Assembly (NCBI GenBank): GCA_017539565.1 | Contig: JAFYCS010000107.1 | Coordinates: 1-64,000 of the forward strand | Origin: Lachnospiraceae bacterium | GTDB taxonomy: Bacteria > Bacillota > Clostridia > Lachnospirales > Lachnospiraceae | Reading direction: 5' to 3' | Length of the DNA: 64,000 nt | Part shown: positions 35,372-43,629 of the stretch, one piece after another | Layout of the letters: each line of letters begins with the position of its first letter | Numbering within the stretch: the stretch's first letter is position 1 | Position numbers and translations under genes: made by a program | The notes under the pieces: model-generated | Told to the model about the DNA's origin: nothing | Databases searched by the model: none | Seen by the model: only the letters and a program-made list of their open reading frames with translations

Positions 35372-36159
35372 CGTTTGCGGAGCTTAAAGAGATCGTGCTG
35401 CCGGATGGCGGCAGGGTACTTGGGATAGAGAAGAAAGCTATGCTCGGGCAGGGACGGCTTAAAGAGGTTACCGTGCCCGATGAGGCTGAGTTTATTGATG
35501 ACTGGGCTTTTGCGGGATGCACCGCACTTGAAGAGGTGAGGATGCCGCGCTGCAGACTGGGACGCGGTGTGTTTAAAGACTGCAGGGCATTAAAGCATAT
35601 TTATGTTGAAGGCGCGGGAAGTGATGTGCCGGCACTTCTGGCAGAGGCTGCCAGACAGGATGTGACTTATCTTCTCGATATCGATAAGGCAGGCAGCGCA
35701 GAGTGGTATGAACTCTGGGATGCCTGGCTTCTTCGTTTTGTGAACGCCGACGATGCCGAAGGCTATTCGGGTCAGGTACCCTGCGGGGAAGAAGACTACG
35801 GAAGCAGTGATGTGGCTGCTTTTGAGAGCGGGCGCAGGAGAGAAAAAGCCCGCAGATGCCTGCTGCGCCTCATGAATCCGGAGGGGCTTTCGGATGAAAT
35901 GCGCAGCCTGTGCGAGAATTATATTTCCAGACATACGGCGGGATGCGGTGCAGGAGAAGAGGCATGGCAGCTGCTTCTTGAGCGATACGGCGAAGATGAA
36001 CAGTGGTATACCGCCTTTGCCGATGCGGGCGGGATAAATTCCGAAAACAGCATGATGATCATCGACAGCATACCTGAGAGTCTGGCCAGGATGAAGTCGT
36101 TTTTCATACGCCGTGCCGGTGCCGGCACGGATGATATTCTTTCGGGGCTCGGCCTCTGA
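35368..36159 (+). CDS. Leucine-rich-repeat protein of unknown function
   Basis: The 263-residue protein begins with BspA-type LRR_5 repeats (about 1-85: LKEVTVPDEAEFIDDWAFAG, then CTALEEVRMP) and continues with a helical, Cys-containing region I do not recognise. No signal peptide, so cytoplasmic. Its ATGA overlap with the cyclase gene implies translational coupling. It ends the vWA-MoxR-cyclase-LRR cluster. Confidence 0.7.
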   Translation: MTFAELKEIVLPDGGRVLGIEKKAMLGQGRLKEVTVPDEAEFIDDWAFAGCTALEEVRMPRCRLGRGVFKDCRALKHIYVEGAGSDVPALLAEAARQDVTYLLDIDKAGSAEWYELWDAWLLRFVNADDAEGYSGQVPCGEEDYGSSDVAAFESGRRREKARRCLLRLMNPEGLSDEMRSLCENYISRHTAGCGAGEEAWQLLLERYGEDEQWYTAFADAGGINSENSMMIIDSIPESLARMKSFFIRRAGAGTDDILSGLGL

Positions 36160-36167
36160 AACGCGCT

Positions 36168-36250
36168 AAATGATTGACTTTTTCTAACGTTATGTAAACG
36201 AAACCCCTTAAACGATTGACTTTAATATGATTATGTCAACGAAAAGCCTT
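36168..36250 (+). repeat. Two imperfect tandem units of about 41 bp
   Basis: Units 36168-36209 and 36210-36250 share AAA(T/C)GATTGACTTT at their start and ATGT(A/C)AACGAAA near their end. Each has a TTGAC...GT(C/A)AA dyad about 14 bases apart. They lie between the LRR gene and the GH127 promoter and could be protein-binding sites. Confidence 0.6.
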
Positions 36251-36266
36251 TATTTTAGGGCTTTTT
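36240..36266 (+). terminator. Terminator after the LRR gene
   Basis: AAAAGCC (36242-36248) pairs with GGCTTTT (36259-36265) across a T-rich loop, followed by T runs. It separates the cluster from the GH127 gene. Confidence 0.65.
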
Positions 36267-36280
36267 CGGCATTTTTTATC

Positions 36281-36309
36281 TTGTTGCATCATGAAGCGGG
36301 TGATATAAT
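36281..36309 (+). promoter_or_regulatory. Extended -10 promoter of the GH127-like gene
   Basis: TTGTTG (36281-36286), 17-base spacer, TGATATAAT with TATAAT at 36304-36309. Confidence 0.7.
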
Positions 36310-36351
36310 CTTAAAGCAATTGTTTGATCGGTAAAAAAAAGGAGAGATCTG

Positions 36352-38157
36352 ATGCCGGAGAATATCTCACCCGAAAGAGTACGGCTCTTGCCCGGGCTTT
36401 TCAGGAAAAGGATGGAGATAAACAGGGAATACCTTCTTTCCCTTGACACGCGTGCGCTCCTGCAGAACTATGCGCTGGAAGCGGGCGAACAGCTGGAGGG
36501 CTATCAGGCACTTTTTGATCCTGACGGCAGCTGGCTGCATTGGGGCTGGGAATCCCCTACCTGCCAGTTAAGAGGACATTTCCTGGGACACTGGCTGAGT
36601 GCTGCGGCTTACATCGTACGCAGCGAGAATGACAGGGTATTAAGAGCCCGGCTCTATGATGTGATAGATAAGCTGAGGGAATACCAGCTCAGGAACGGCG
36701 GACGCTGGGTAGGCCCGATTCCGGAGAAGTATTTTGAGATACTGCTGGCGGGCAAGGATATATGGTCTCCGCAGTATACGATGCATAAGCTGTTTATGGG
36801 ACTGCTGGATGCATATGAATGTACGTCCTATGCGCCGGCGCTTACCATAGTCTCTCATCTGAGTGACTGGTATGTTGAATGGTTTGAGAGGGCAGATGCG
36901 ATCGATCCCAATGTGGCTTACCGCGGGGAATCCGGCGGCATGCTTGAGATATGGGTAAGGCTTTACCGCTTAAGCGGCGAAGAAAAGTACAGGGGGCTGC
37001 TCAAGAGATATGAGTATCCCGAGATGTTCAAAATTCTAAAAGAAGGCGGGGATCCGCTGACGGGAGCCCATACCAATGCATCCATACCCTGGGTGATAGG
37101 TGCGGCCAGGATATATGAAGTTAAGCGTAAATCCGACTGGCTGGAGATAATGAAAGCCTTCTGGGATTGTGCGGTAGAACGCAGGGGATATTTCTGCACA
37201 GGCGCATCCAATGCCGGGGAGTTCTGGATCCCGCCCAACATGATGGGTGAGTATTCGGGAGACCGGGACCAGGAATTCTGTACCGTATACAATATGGTCC
37301 GCCTGGCTGACTGCCTGTTCCGCTTTACCGGTGACAGTGCTTATGCGGATTATATCGAGAGGAATCTGTACAACGGTTTCCTTGCGCAGCAGGATATAAG
37401 GAGCGGAATGCCCACATACTTCCTGCCTATGTCTTCCGGAGGAAAGAAGATCTGGGGGAGCAGGACAAGGGATTTCTGGTGCTGTCACGGTACCATGGTA
37501 CAGGCTCACAGTATGGTAAACAGCCTCATCTATTACAAGGATGAGGACAGCCTTACGATAGCACAGTATATACCCAGCAGGGCTGAGCTTAAGATAAGCG
37601 GAACTCCTGTTGTGATAGAACTTAAGAATGATATGAGATATGCCGGAAGCGGCAGTCTGTTTGCGGAATATGAAGGTGCGGAGCATTCCCGCTGGGCATT
37701 TTCCGTCACACTGCGTACCGGCAGGCCACAGCGTTTTATGCTGAAGCTGCGCATACCCCGCTGGGTAAAGGGGATGCCTGTTGTCAGCGTTGGCGGGGAG
37801 CGCCGTTTTATCACAGAAGATGTGGTGAAGGACGGTTATCTTAAGATAGACAGGGAATGGGACGAGCAGGAGATAAAGATATATTTCCCGGTAGAACTCA
37901 GCACAGAGGCGCTGCCTGACAGACCGGAGAAAAAGGCTGTTATGGAAGGACCAATAGCTCTGGCGGCTCTTTCCGATAATGTGGCACTGCCCGACGATCC
38001 TAAGAGAGTGCTCCTTAAGCATAGCGAGCACAGCTACGGCGAATGGCCCTGGCTGCAGAGTCATTATGTGCTCTCATATGGCGGCAGGGAGATAGAATTC
38101 ATACCCCTTTATGAGGTCGGGGATCAGGCTTATACGCTGTATTGCAACGCGCGTTAA
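36352..38157 (+). CDS. GH127/DUF1680-like glycoside hydrolase
   Basis: A 601-residue cytoplasmic protein of the DUF1680 group, which includes GH127 beta-L-arabinofuranosidases. It has an all-helical barrel (about 1-420) with SPQYTMHKLFMGLLDAY, TGASNAGEFW and the conserved Cys pair FWCCHG (C377, C378), then a beta-sandwich domain. In characterised members a Cys bound to zinc is the nucleophile. Substrate is uncertain because neighbours give no sugar transporter; an alpha- or beta-linked L-arabinose or related plant side chain is likely. GGAGAGA precedes ATG 36352. Confidence 0.82.
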   Translation: MPENISPERVRLLPGLFRKRMEINREYLLSLDTRALLQNYALEAGEQLEGYQALFDPDGSWLHWGWESPTCQLRGHFLGHWLSAAAYIVRSENDRVLRARLYDVIDKLREYQLRNGGRWVGPIPEKYFEILLAGKDIWSPQYTMHKLFMGLLDAYECTSYAPALTIVSHLSDWYVEWFERADAIDPNVAYRGESGGMLEIWVRLYRLSGEEKYRGLLKRYEYPEMFKILKEGGDPLTGAHTNASIPWVIGAARIYEVKRKSDWLEIMKAFWDCAVERRGYFCTGASNAGEFWIPPNMMGEYSGDRDQEFCTVYNMVRLADCLFRFTGDSAYADYIERNLYNGFLAQQDIRSGMPTYFLPMSSGGKKIWGSRTRDFWCCHGTMVQAHSMVNSLIYYKDEDSLTIAQYIPSRAELKISGTPVVIELKNDMRYAGSGSLFAEYEGAEHSRWAFSVTLRTGRPQRFMLKLRIPRWVKGMPVVSVGGERRFITEDVVKDGYLKIDREWDEQEIKIYFPVELSTEALPDRPEKKAVMEGPIALAALSDNVALPDDPKRVLLKHSEHSYGEWPWLQSHYVLSYGGREIEFIPLYEVGDQAYTLYCNAR

Positions 38158-38159
38158 GC

Positions 38160-38188
38160 TTGTGTGAAGATGGTTTTTGTGATATAAT
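38160..38188 (+). promoter_or_regulatory. Extended -10 promoter of the deacetylase gene
   Basis: TTGTGT (38160-38165), 17-base spacer, TGATATAAT with TATAAT at 38183-38188. The -35 is weak. Confidence 0.6.
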
Positions 38189-38203
38189 TCTGGAGGTTAT
38201 TTG

Positions 38204-39148
38204 ATGGATCCGGCTAAAGACAACCGGACAACTGAACATAAGCAGCGTATACGCCGGCTTCGGAAGATGATAATAGCGGCAGCGGCATTTCTGCTGATAT
38301 TGCCGACTGTTTTATCTGTAGTGGCGCTGGTGCGTATCGGCAGCATGAATGCCCGCCTGGACGAGATCACGTCGCTTTTGAATACCATGAACGCCAATAT
38401 GAACATAAGCGTTCATGAGTCTGATGAACCCAAGAGCCGTGCGGCGGGAGGACCTACGCCCCTTCAGGAGAAGAGCTTAAATGCAGCCGACGGTGAAGCA
38501 GAGGCCGTTCAGGATTACAGCGGTATGAAAAAGGTCTACCTGACCTTTGATGACGGACCTTCAAAGTATACGGACGATATACTGGATATACTCGCTGAAT
38601 ATGATGTTAAAGCCACTTTCTTTGTGAACGGACGGGAGGGCTTTGATGCGGAGTATATGCGCATAACGCTGGAGGGACACAGCATAGGCATGCATTCCTA
38701 CAGCCATGCATATGATAAGGTCTATGCGGATCTGGACAGCTTTGCAGAGGATCTGTATGATATACAGCAGCTTATCAAGGATATAACGGGACAGTACTGC
38801 AGGCTCTACCGTTTCCCGGGAGGCAGCAGCAACGCCGTGCACCATATGCCTATGGCAGAGTGTATCGAATACCTGGATGTCAAAGGCATACGTTATTTTG
38901 ACTGGAACGTATCGGGCGGAGATGCCATGGCAGAGCCTCACAGCGCTACTCAGATAGTTAACGATGTGTGCGCCCAGGTAAGGGCTGTCGGATCCGATAC
39001 GGTAGTGGTACTTTTGCATGATGCAGCGGGTAAGCGTTCAACGGTTGAAGCGCTACCCGTATTAATAGAAAAGCTTAAGGCAATGGATGACGTGGTATTG
39101 CTTCCTATCACCGATGAAACGGAATTGATACAGCACGTCAGACCTTGA
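38204..39148 (+). CDS. Membrane-anchored polysaccharide (peptidoglycan) deacetylase
   Basis: A NodB-type deacetylase of 314 residues. One membrane segment (about 22-45) and a short coiled coil precede the catalytic domain starting at KKVYLTFDDGPSKYTDDIL. Metal and catalytic elements are visible: TFDDGPS (Asp pair), HSIGMHSYSH (His ligands), RFPGGSSN and a late LHDAAGK His. Wall N-acetylglucosamine is the likely substrate. GGAGG at 38192-38196 favours ATG 38204 over TTG 38201. The bactofilin gene follows after 15 bases. Confidence 0.88.
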   Translation: MDPAKDNRTTEHKQRIRRLRKMIIAAAAFLLILPTVLSVVALVRIGSMNARLDEITSLLNTMNANMNISVHESDEPKSRAAGGPTPLQEKSLNAADGEAEAVQDYSGMKKVYLTFDDGPSKYTDDILDILAEYDVKATFFVNGREGFDAEYMRITLEGHSIGMHSYSHAYDKVYADLDSFAEDLYDIQQLIKDITGQYCRLYRFPGGSSNAVHHMPMAECIEYLDVKGIRYFDWNVSGGDAMAEPHSATQIVNDVCAQVRAVGSDTVVVLLHDAAGKRSTVEALPVLIEKLKAMDDVVLLPITDETELIQHVRP

Positions 39149-39163
39149 TTGTCAGGAGGATAC

Positions 39164-40729
39164 ATGGGATTTTTTCAAAGCCTGAAAGATGACTTATCAG
39201 AGGCTGTGGACGGGATCTTCGACGAAGAAGATACCGATGAGGTTTCCGGAAGCGGAGCATCCGGAGCAGAGGATACTTTTACGGAAACGTCAGGAGAAAC
39301 AGAGGCTGATGATCTTGATCTGGATGATCTGGCGGCCCTGCTCGATGCAGTAAAGAGTGAGCTTCCTGATGAGGAAAATGCAGGAGATACAGATGAGGAT
39401 TACACTCCCGCTACCCCCGAAGAGATAGCGGCATTTGAGTCATCTTCCGATGATGATGAAAACGCAGAGGGCGATCTGTTCGATCCTGCGGAGCTGGATA
39501 AGCTGATGGCTGACATAGCTTCCATGGAGGAAGCAGGCAGTACGGAGACAGCTGAAGAAGAAAACGCAAAGCCTGCGGCGGAGACCGACAGCGCAGACAT
39601 TCCGGATCAGGAGAATGCAGAGGCAGCAGCGGAAGCTGACAATGCCGAAGAAAAAGCACCCGGCGAAGAAGATAAAACAGCGGAAGAAACATTTTCAGAA
39701 GAAACGCCTTCAGAAGAAACACCTTCAGAAGAAGCACCTGCGGAAGACAAGTCTGCAGAAGAAGCACCTTCAGAAGAAGCATCCGGGGAAGATAAGCCCG
39801 CAGAGGAAAAAACTGCAGAGGAAAAGCCCGCAAAAGAAAAGGCTTCAGAAGAAGAGCCCGCAGAAGAAAAGGCTTCAGAAGAAGAGCCTGCGGAAGAAAA
39901 AACTTCAGAAGACAAAGCTCCGGAAGAAAAAGCCGCAGAAGAAAAGCCTGCGGATGAGGATAAGGAGACTGCAGATACAGAGAATGTTCCCGATGCGGGG
40001 GAACAGATGACTATCTCCCAGATGATGGGGATAGAAGAGGAAAATACGGAAGTTATCAAGCAGGCCGAAGCCATGGCTGAGGCAGCTGCTATTGCAGATA
40101 TCAAAGAGGCTGAGGAGACTGCCAAAGCAGAGGCGGAAGCAGCGGCGACAGCAGAGCGTGTCGCAGAGTTCGAAGTCGATGCCAAACCCAGAAAGAAAGC
40201 CCGCAGGAAAGTCTCAAAGGCGGATAAGGCAGATAAAGCCGATAACAGGGCAAGGATCGAAGCGGGCCCCAGAACAGTATCGGATGAGACTGCTGTATTT
40301 GCGGAAGGCATGTCTGTTAAGGGGGATGTTGAATCCGATGGCAGCCTTGAACTCAGCGGTGTTATTGAAGGGAATATAGATATAGCCGGTAAACTCAAGG
40401 TTTCCGGTATCATAAAAGGTAATACGACAGCCGGCGAGCTTTATGCGGACGGGGCGGAGATCAACGGAAATATAACATGCAGCGGCAGCGTAAAGGTGGG
40501 ACAGAGTACCATCATAATCGGTGATATCACCGGAAGCAGTGCCGTGATAGCGGGAGCAGTCAAAGGAAATATCGATGTGCATGGTCCCGTTATACTTGAT
40601 TCCGTTGCCATAGTAATGGGTGATATCCGTTCACAGTCATTGCAGATAAGCAATGGTGCGGCTGTTGAAGGTATGTGTTCACAGATATATTCACCTGTAA
40701 CTCCTGCAGATTTCTTCGGCGATAAATAA
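39164..40729 (+). CDS. Bactofilin with a very long acidic repetitive N-terminal region
   Basis: The 521-residue protein ends in a bactofilin domain (about 375-510: a beta-helix with GVIEGNIDIAGKLKVSGIIKG and TGSSAVIAGAVKGN turns). Bactofilins polymerise into membrane-associated filaments that place wall enzymes. The first 370 residues are extremely acidic and built largely from EEKxxEE / SEETPSEE repeats, much longer than usual bactofilin tails. Adjacency to a wall deacetylase supports a cell-shape or wall role. AGGAGGA precedes ATG 39164. Confidence 0.85.
   Translation: MGFFQSLKDDLSEAVDGIFDEEDTDEVSGSGASGAEDTFTETSGETEADDLDLDDLAALLDAVKSELPDEENAGDTDEDYTPATPEEIAAFESSSDDDENAEGDLFDPAELDKLMADIASMEEAGSTETAEEENAKPAAETDSADIPDQENAEAAAEADNAEEKAPGEEDKTAEETFSEETPSEETPSEEAPAEDKSAEEAPSEEASGEDKPAEEKTAEEKPAKEKASEEEPAEEKASEEEPAEEKTSEDKAPEEKAAEEKPADEDKETADTENVPDAGEQMTISQMMGIEEENTEVIKQAEAMAEAAAIADIKEAEETAKAEAEAAATAERVAEFEVDAKPRKKARRKVSKADKADKADNRARIEAGPRTVSDETAVFAEGMSVKGDVESDGSLELSGVIEGNIDIAGKLKVSGIIKGNTTAGELYADGAEINGNITCSGSVKVGQSTIIIGDITGSSAVIAGAVKGNIDVHGPVILDSVAIVMGDIRSQSLQISNGAAVEGMCSQIYSPVTPADFFGDK
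39697..39960 (+). repeat. In-frame short-period repeats in the bactofilin gene
   Basis: The tract repeats 12-15-base units such as GAAGAAACGCCTTCA and longer GAAAAGGCTTCAGAAGAAGAG units, coding for acidic Ser/Ala/Pro/Lys/Glu repeats. Several units are nearly identical, so length change by slippage or recombination is likely between strains. Confidence 0.75.
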
Positions 40730-40762
40730 AATGAGGCCGGAATAACAGAAAGGAATTAAAAC

Positions 40763-41452
40763 ATGCGTATCTTACTCAAACTCAGCGGAGAAGCATTATC
40801 GGATAAGGAAAGACACTATGATGACGCTGTGATAGGCGGCATAGCGGAGCAGGTTAAAAAGCTTGTATCAGAAGGCAATGAAATAGGCATAGTGATAGGC
40901 GGCGGTAATTACTGGCGCGGTCGCAGCAGCATAGGCATCGACCGTACCAAGTCCGACCAGATCGGTATGCTCGCCACTGTCATGAACTGCATCTATGTTT
41001 CGGAAGCATTCAGGACCAAAGGACTCAGCACCAGGATATTTACTCCTTTTGCATGTTCCACTTTCACCGAACTGTTTTCCAAGGATGCAGCTGTAGCCGC
41101 GATGAAGAGCGGTACCGTTGTATTCTTTGCAGGCGGCACCGGCCATCCTTATTTCTCGACGGATACGGGTGTGCTGCTGCGTGCCATAGAGGTTGATGCG
41201 GACGGCATTTATCTTGCCAAGTCCATCGACGGGGTTTATGATTCGGATCCCGCAACAAATCCCGCAGCGGTTAAATACGACGAGATAAACATTAATGATG
41301 TGATAGCAAAGAACCTGCAGGTAGTGGATATGACAGCATCCATACTGGCAAGGGATAATAAGATGCCTATGTGGGTATTTGACCTTACGGAAGAGAACAG
41401 CATTATCAAAGCTGTAAGCGGCAATTTCAGCGGCACCCGCGTAACGGTATAA
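40763..41452 (+). CDS. pyrH: UMP kinase
   Basis: Bacterial UMP kinase, an amino-acid-kinase-fold hexamer that makes UDP. The 229 residues show LLKLSGEALS at the start, GIVIGGGNYWRGR, the TGHPYFSTDTG loop and DGVYDSDP. It opens the housekeeping run; GAAAGGAA precedes the ATG. Bactofilin ends 33 bases upstream. Confidence 0.97.
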   Translation: MRILLKLSGEALSDKERHYDDAVIGGIAEQVKKLVSEGNEIGIVIGGGNYWRGRSSIGIDRTKSDQIGMLATVMNCIYVSEAFRTKGLSTRIFTPFACSTFTELFSKDAAVAAMKSGTVVFFAGGTGHPYFSTDTGVLLRAIEVDADGIYLAKSIDGVYDSDPATNPAAVKYDEININDVIAKNLQVVDMTASILARDNKMPMWVFDLTEENSIIKAVSGNFSGTRVTV

Positions 41453-41497
41453 ATAAACTGTTAATCAAATCAAAAAATATATCAGGAGGTTACACAA

Positions 41498-42049
41498 ATG
41501 GACGAGAGGGTAAAAGCATACGAAGAGAAAATGAAGAAGGCTTTTGACTTTCTGACTACCGATCTGTCTACCATCAGGGCAGGACGCGCCAATCCGCATG
41601 TTCTGGATAAGATCCGTGTGGATTACTACGGCACGCCTACACCTATCCAGCAGGTAGGTAATGTAACAGTACCCGAGGCACGCATGCTGCAGATAGCACC
41701 TTGGGAGAAGAACCTTATTAAGGATATAGAGAAGGCTATACTTGCATCTGATGTAGGTATCACTCCTTCAAACGACGGCAGTGTTATCCGTCTGGTATTC
41801 CCCGAGCTTACCGAGGACCGCAGAAAGGAACTGGCAAAGGAAGTTAAGAAGAAGGGTGAGGATGGCAAGGTAGCAGTACGTAACATCCGCCGTGACGGTA
41901 ACGAAGCATTCAAGAAGCTGGCTAAGACCGAGATCTCCGAAGACGAGATCAAGGACCTTGAGGATCAGCTTCAGAAACTGACCGATAAGTATATCAAGGA
42001 TATTGATAAGGCTATCGATGAAAAGTCACAGGAAATCATGAAGGTATGA
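41498..42049 (+). CDS. frr: Ribosome recycling factor
   Basis: RRF splits post-termination ribosomes together with EF-G. The 183 residues match family length, with the signature DLSTIRAGRANPHVLDKI and VRNIRRDGNE. AGGAGGT lies eight bases upstream of the ATG. It overlaps uppS by four bases. Confidence 0.97.
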   Translation: MDERVKAYEEKMKKAFDFLTTDLSTIRAGRANPHVLDKIRVDYYGTPTPIQQVGNVTVPEARMLQIAPWEKNLIKDIEKAILASDVGITPSNDGSVIRLVFPELTEDRRKELAKEVKKKGEDGKVAVRNIRRDGNEAFKKLAKTEISEDEIKDLEDQLQKLTDKYIKDIDKAIDEKSQEIMKV

Positions 42050-42753
42050 GTGAAAAGTCTGTACCTAAGCATCTGGCGGTGATACTGGACGGTAACGGCA
42101 GGTGGGCTAAAAAACGCGGCCTTCCCCGCAGCGCCGGTCATATCCAGGGAGCCAGAAATGTTGAAGATATGTGTGAATGGGCGTGGAACCACGGTATAGA
42201 GTATTTTACCGTTTATGCGTTCTCTACAGAGAACTGGGCACGTCCGGCCGATGAAGTCAAGACCCTTATGAAGCTCCTGCGGGATTATATGGTGGGAGCT
42301 GTTAAGCGTGCGAACGCTAATAACATGAAGGTCCGTATCATCGGTGACAAGAAGGGACTGGATAAGGACATACAGGAGAGCATAGCTGCACTTGAGGATG
42401 CCACAAAGGATAACGACGGCCTCAAGTTTACTATAGCGATCAATTACGGCAGCAGGGATGAGATACGCCGTGCCGTGACCAAGCTGTGTGAAAAGGCTGC
42501 AGCCGGCGAGATAAAAGCTGACGAGATCACCGAAGAGATGATAGCATCGCAGCTGGATACCGCACCCTATCCGGATCCGGATCTTCTGGTCAGGACCAGC
42601 GGTGAGCAGCGCATATCCAATTATCTCTTATGGCAGTGTGCCTATTCGGAGTTTTATTTTACCGATGTGGCATGGCCGGATTTTAAAGAAGCTGAACTGG
42701 AGAAAGCCATCGAGGCCTATGCGGCCAGAGACAGGCGTTATGGTAAGGTATGA
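42046..42753 (+). CDS. uppS: Undecaprenyl diphosphate synthase
   Basis: A cis-prenyltransferase that makes the C55 carrier for wall polymers from FPP and IPP. The 235 residues include HLAVILDGNGRWAKKRG with the catalytic Asp15, FSTENWARP, and C-terminal DLLVRTSGEQRISNYLLWQ. It overlaps both frr and cdsA by four bases (ATGA). Confidence 0.97.
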   Translation: MSEKSVPKHLAVILDGNGRWAKKRGLPRSAGHIQGARNVEDMCEWAWNHGIEYFTVYAFSTENWARPADEVKTLMKLLRDYMVGAVKRANANNMKVRIIGDKKGLDKDIQESIAALEDATKDNDGLKFTIAINYGSRDEIRRAVTKLCEKAAAGEIKADEITEEMIASQLDTAPYPDPDLLVRTSGEQRISNYLLWQCAYSEFYFTDVAWPDFKEAELEKAIEAYAARDRRYGKV

Positions 42754-43625
42754 GTGATCGCAAAGGCTCTAATATGTTGACACGTGTGATCAGCGGTGTC
42801 GCGGTTGCCCTCATCATGCTGGGGATAGTATGGTTCGGAGGGGCCGTTACCACAGTTGGTCTTGCACTCATTAGCTGTATAGCATATTCGGAAATGATCA
42901 GCGCCACCGGCGTTCGTATGGATAAGGCCACGGGCCCCTGTATCTTTGAATTTGTCGGAACCGTGGTGATAATCATTTACTATGCAATGATATTTCTGGA
43001 AGTACCCACCATGTATCTTATGCTGATGGTGGTGCTTTATGTAGTTGTTCTGATGCTCATATTCGTATTTACTTTCCCCTCTTACAGGGCTTCACAGGTT
43101 ATGCGCAGCTATTTTTCTTTTGTTTATGCCCCGGTGATGCTCTCCTTTGTTCTGATGACCAGACAGCTTTCCGTCAGTCAGGCGGAGGGGATCTACAATG
43201 TGGGATTTTTCTCCGTATGGATGACATTCATATCCGCATGGGGATCCGATACCTGTGCATATTTTACCGGAGTTATCTTCGGCAAGCATAAGATCACACC
43301 GCGCTTAAGCCCCAAGAAATCTGTGGAAGGCTGCATAGGCGGTGTTATCGGCGCAGGACTGCTGGGACTTATTTACGGGTTGATCCTTAAGCATCTGGGA
43401 AGGATACCTGCAGAGAGCCTGTGGGCATATCCTCTTCTGGGAACCTGCGGTAGTGTGGTGGGGCAGATCGGTGACCTGGCAGCCTCTGCAATAAAGAGAG
43501 ATTTCGGTATCAAGGATTACGGAAAGGTCATACCGGGACACGGCGGGGTAATGGACAGGTTTGACAGCGTTATTTTTACAGCTCCACTGATCTATATGCT
43601 CACACTTGTTGTATTGGGAAGATAA
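42750..43625 (+). CDS. cdsA: Phosphatidate cytidylyltransferase
   Basis: CdsA makes CDP-diacylglycerol, the precursor of all major phospholipids. The 291-residue membrane protein has about seven to eight hydrophobic segments and the C-terminal signature GDLAASAIKRDFGIKDYG, PGHGGVMDRFDS. The ATG at 42750 overlaps uppS; ATG 42774 (MLTRVISG, a common CdsA start) is an alternative. Confidence 0.95.
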   Translation: MSDRKGSNMLTRVISGVAVALIMLGIVWFGGAVTTVGLALISCIAYSEMISATGVRMDKATGPCIFEFVGTVVIIIYYAMIFLEVPTMYLMLMVVLYVVVLMLIFVFTFPSYRASQVMRSYFSFVYAPVMLSFVLMTRQLSVSQAEGIYNVGFFSVWMTFISAWGSDTCAYFTGVIFGKHKITPRLSPKKSVEGCIGGVIGAGLLGLIYGLILKHLGRIPAESLWAYPLLGTCGSVVGQIGDLAASAIKRDFGIKDYGKVIPGHGGVMDRFDSVIFTAPLIYMLTLVVLGR

Positions 43626-43629
43626 GATT

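Noticed and set aside
39607-40413. Long antisense frame of 268 codons, Ser/Ala-rich, opposite the bactofilin gene
   Set aside because: It is the complement of the acidic Glu/Ala repeat region; no ribosome site and no recognisable domain.
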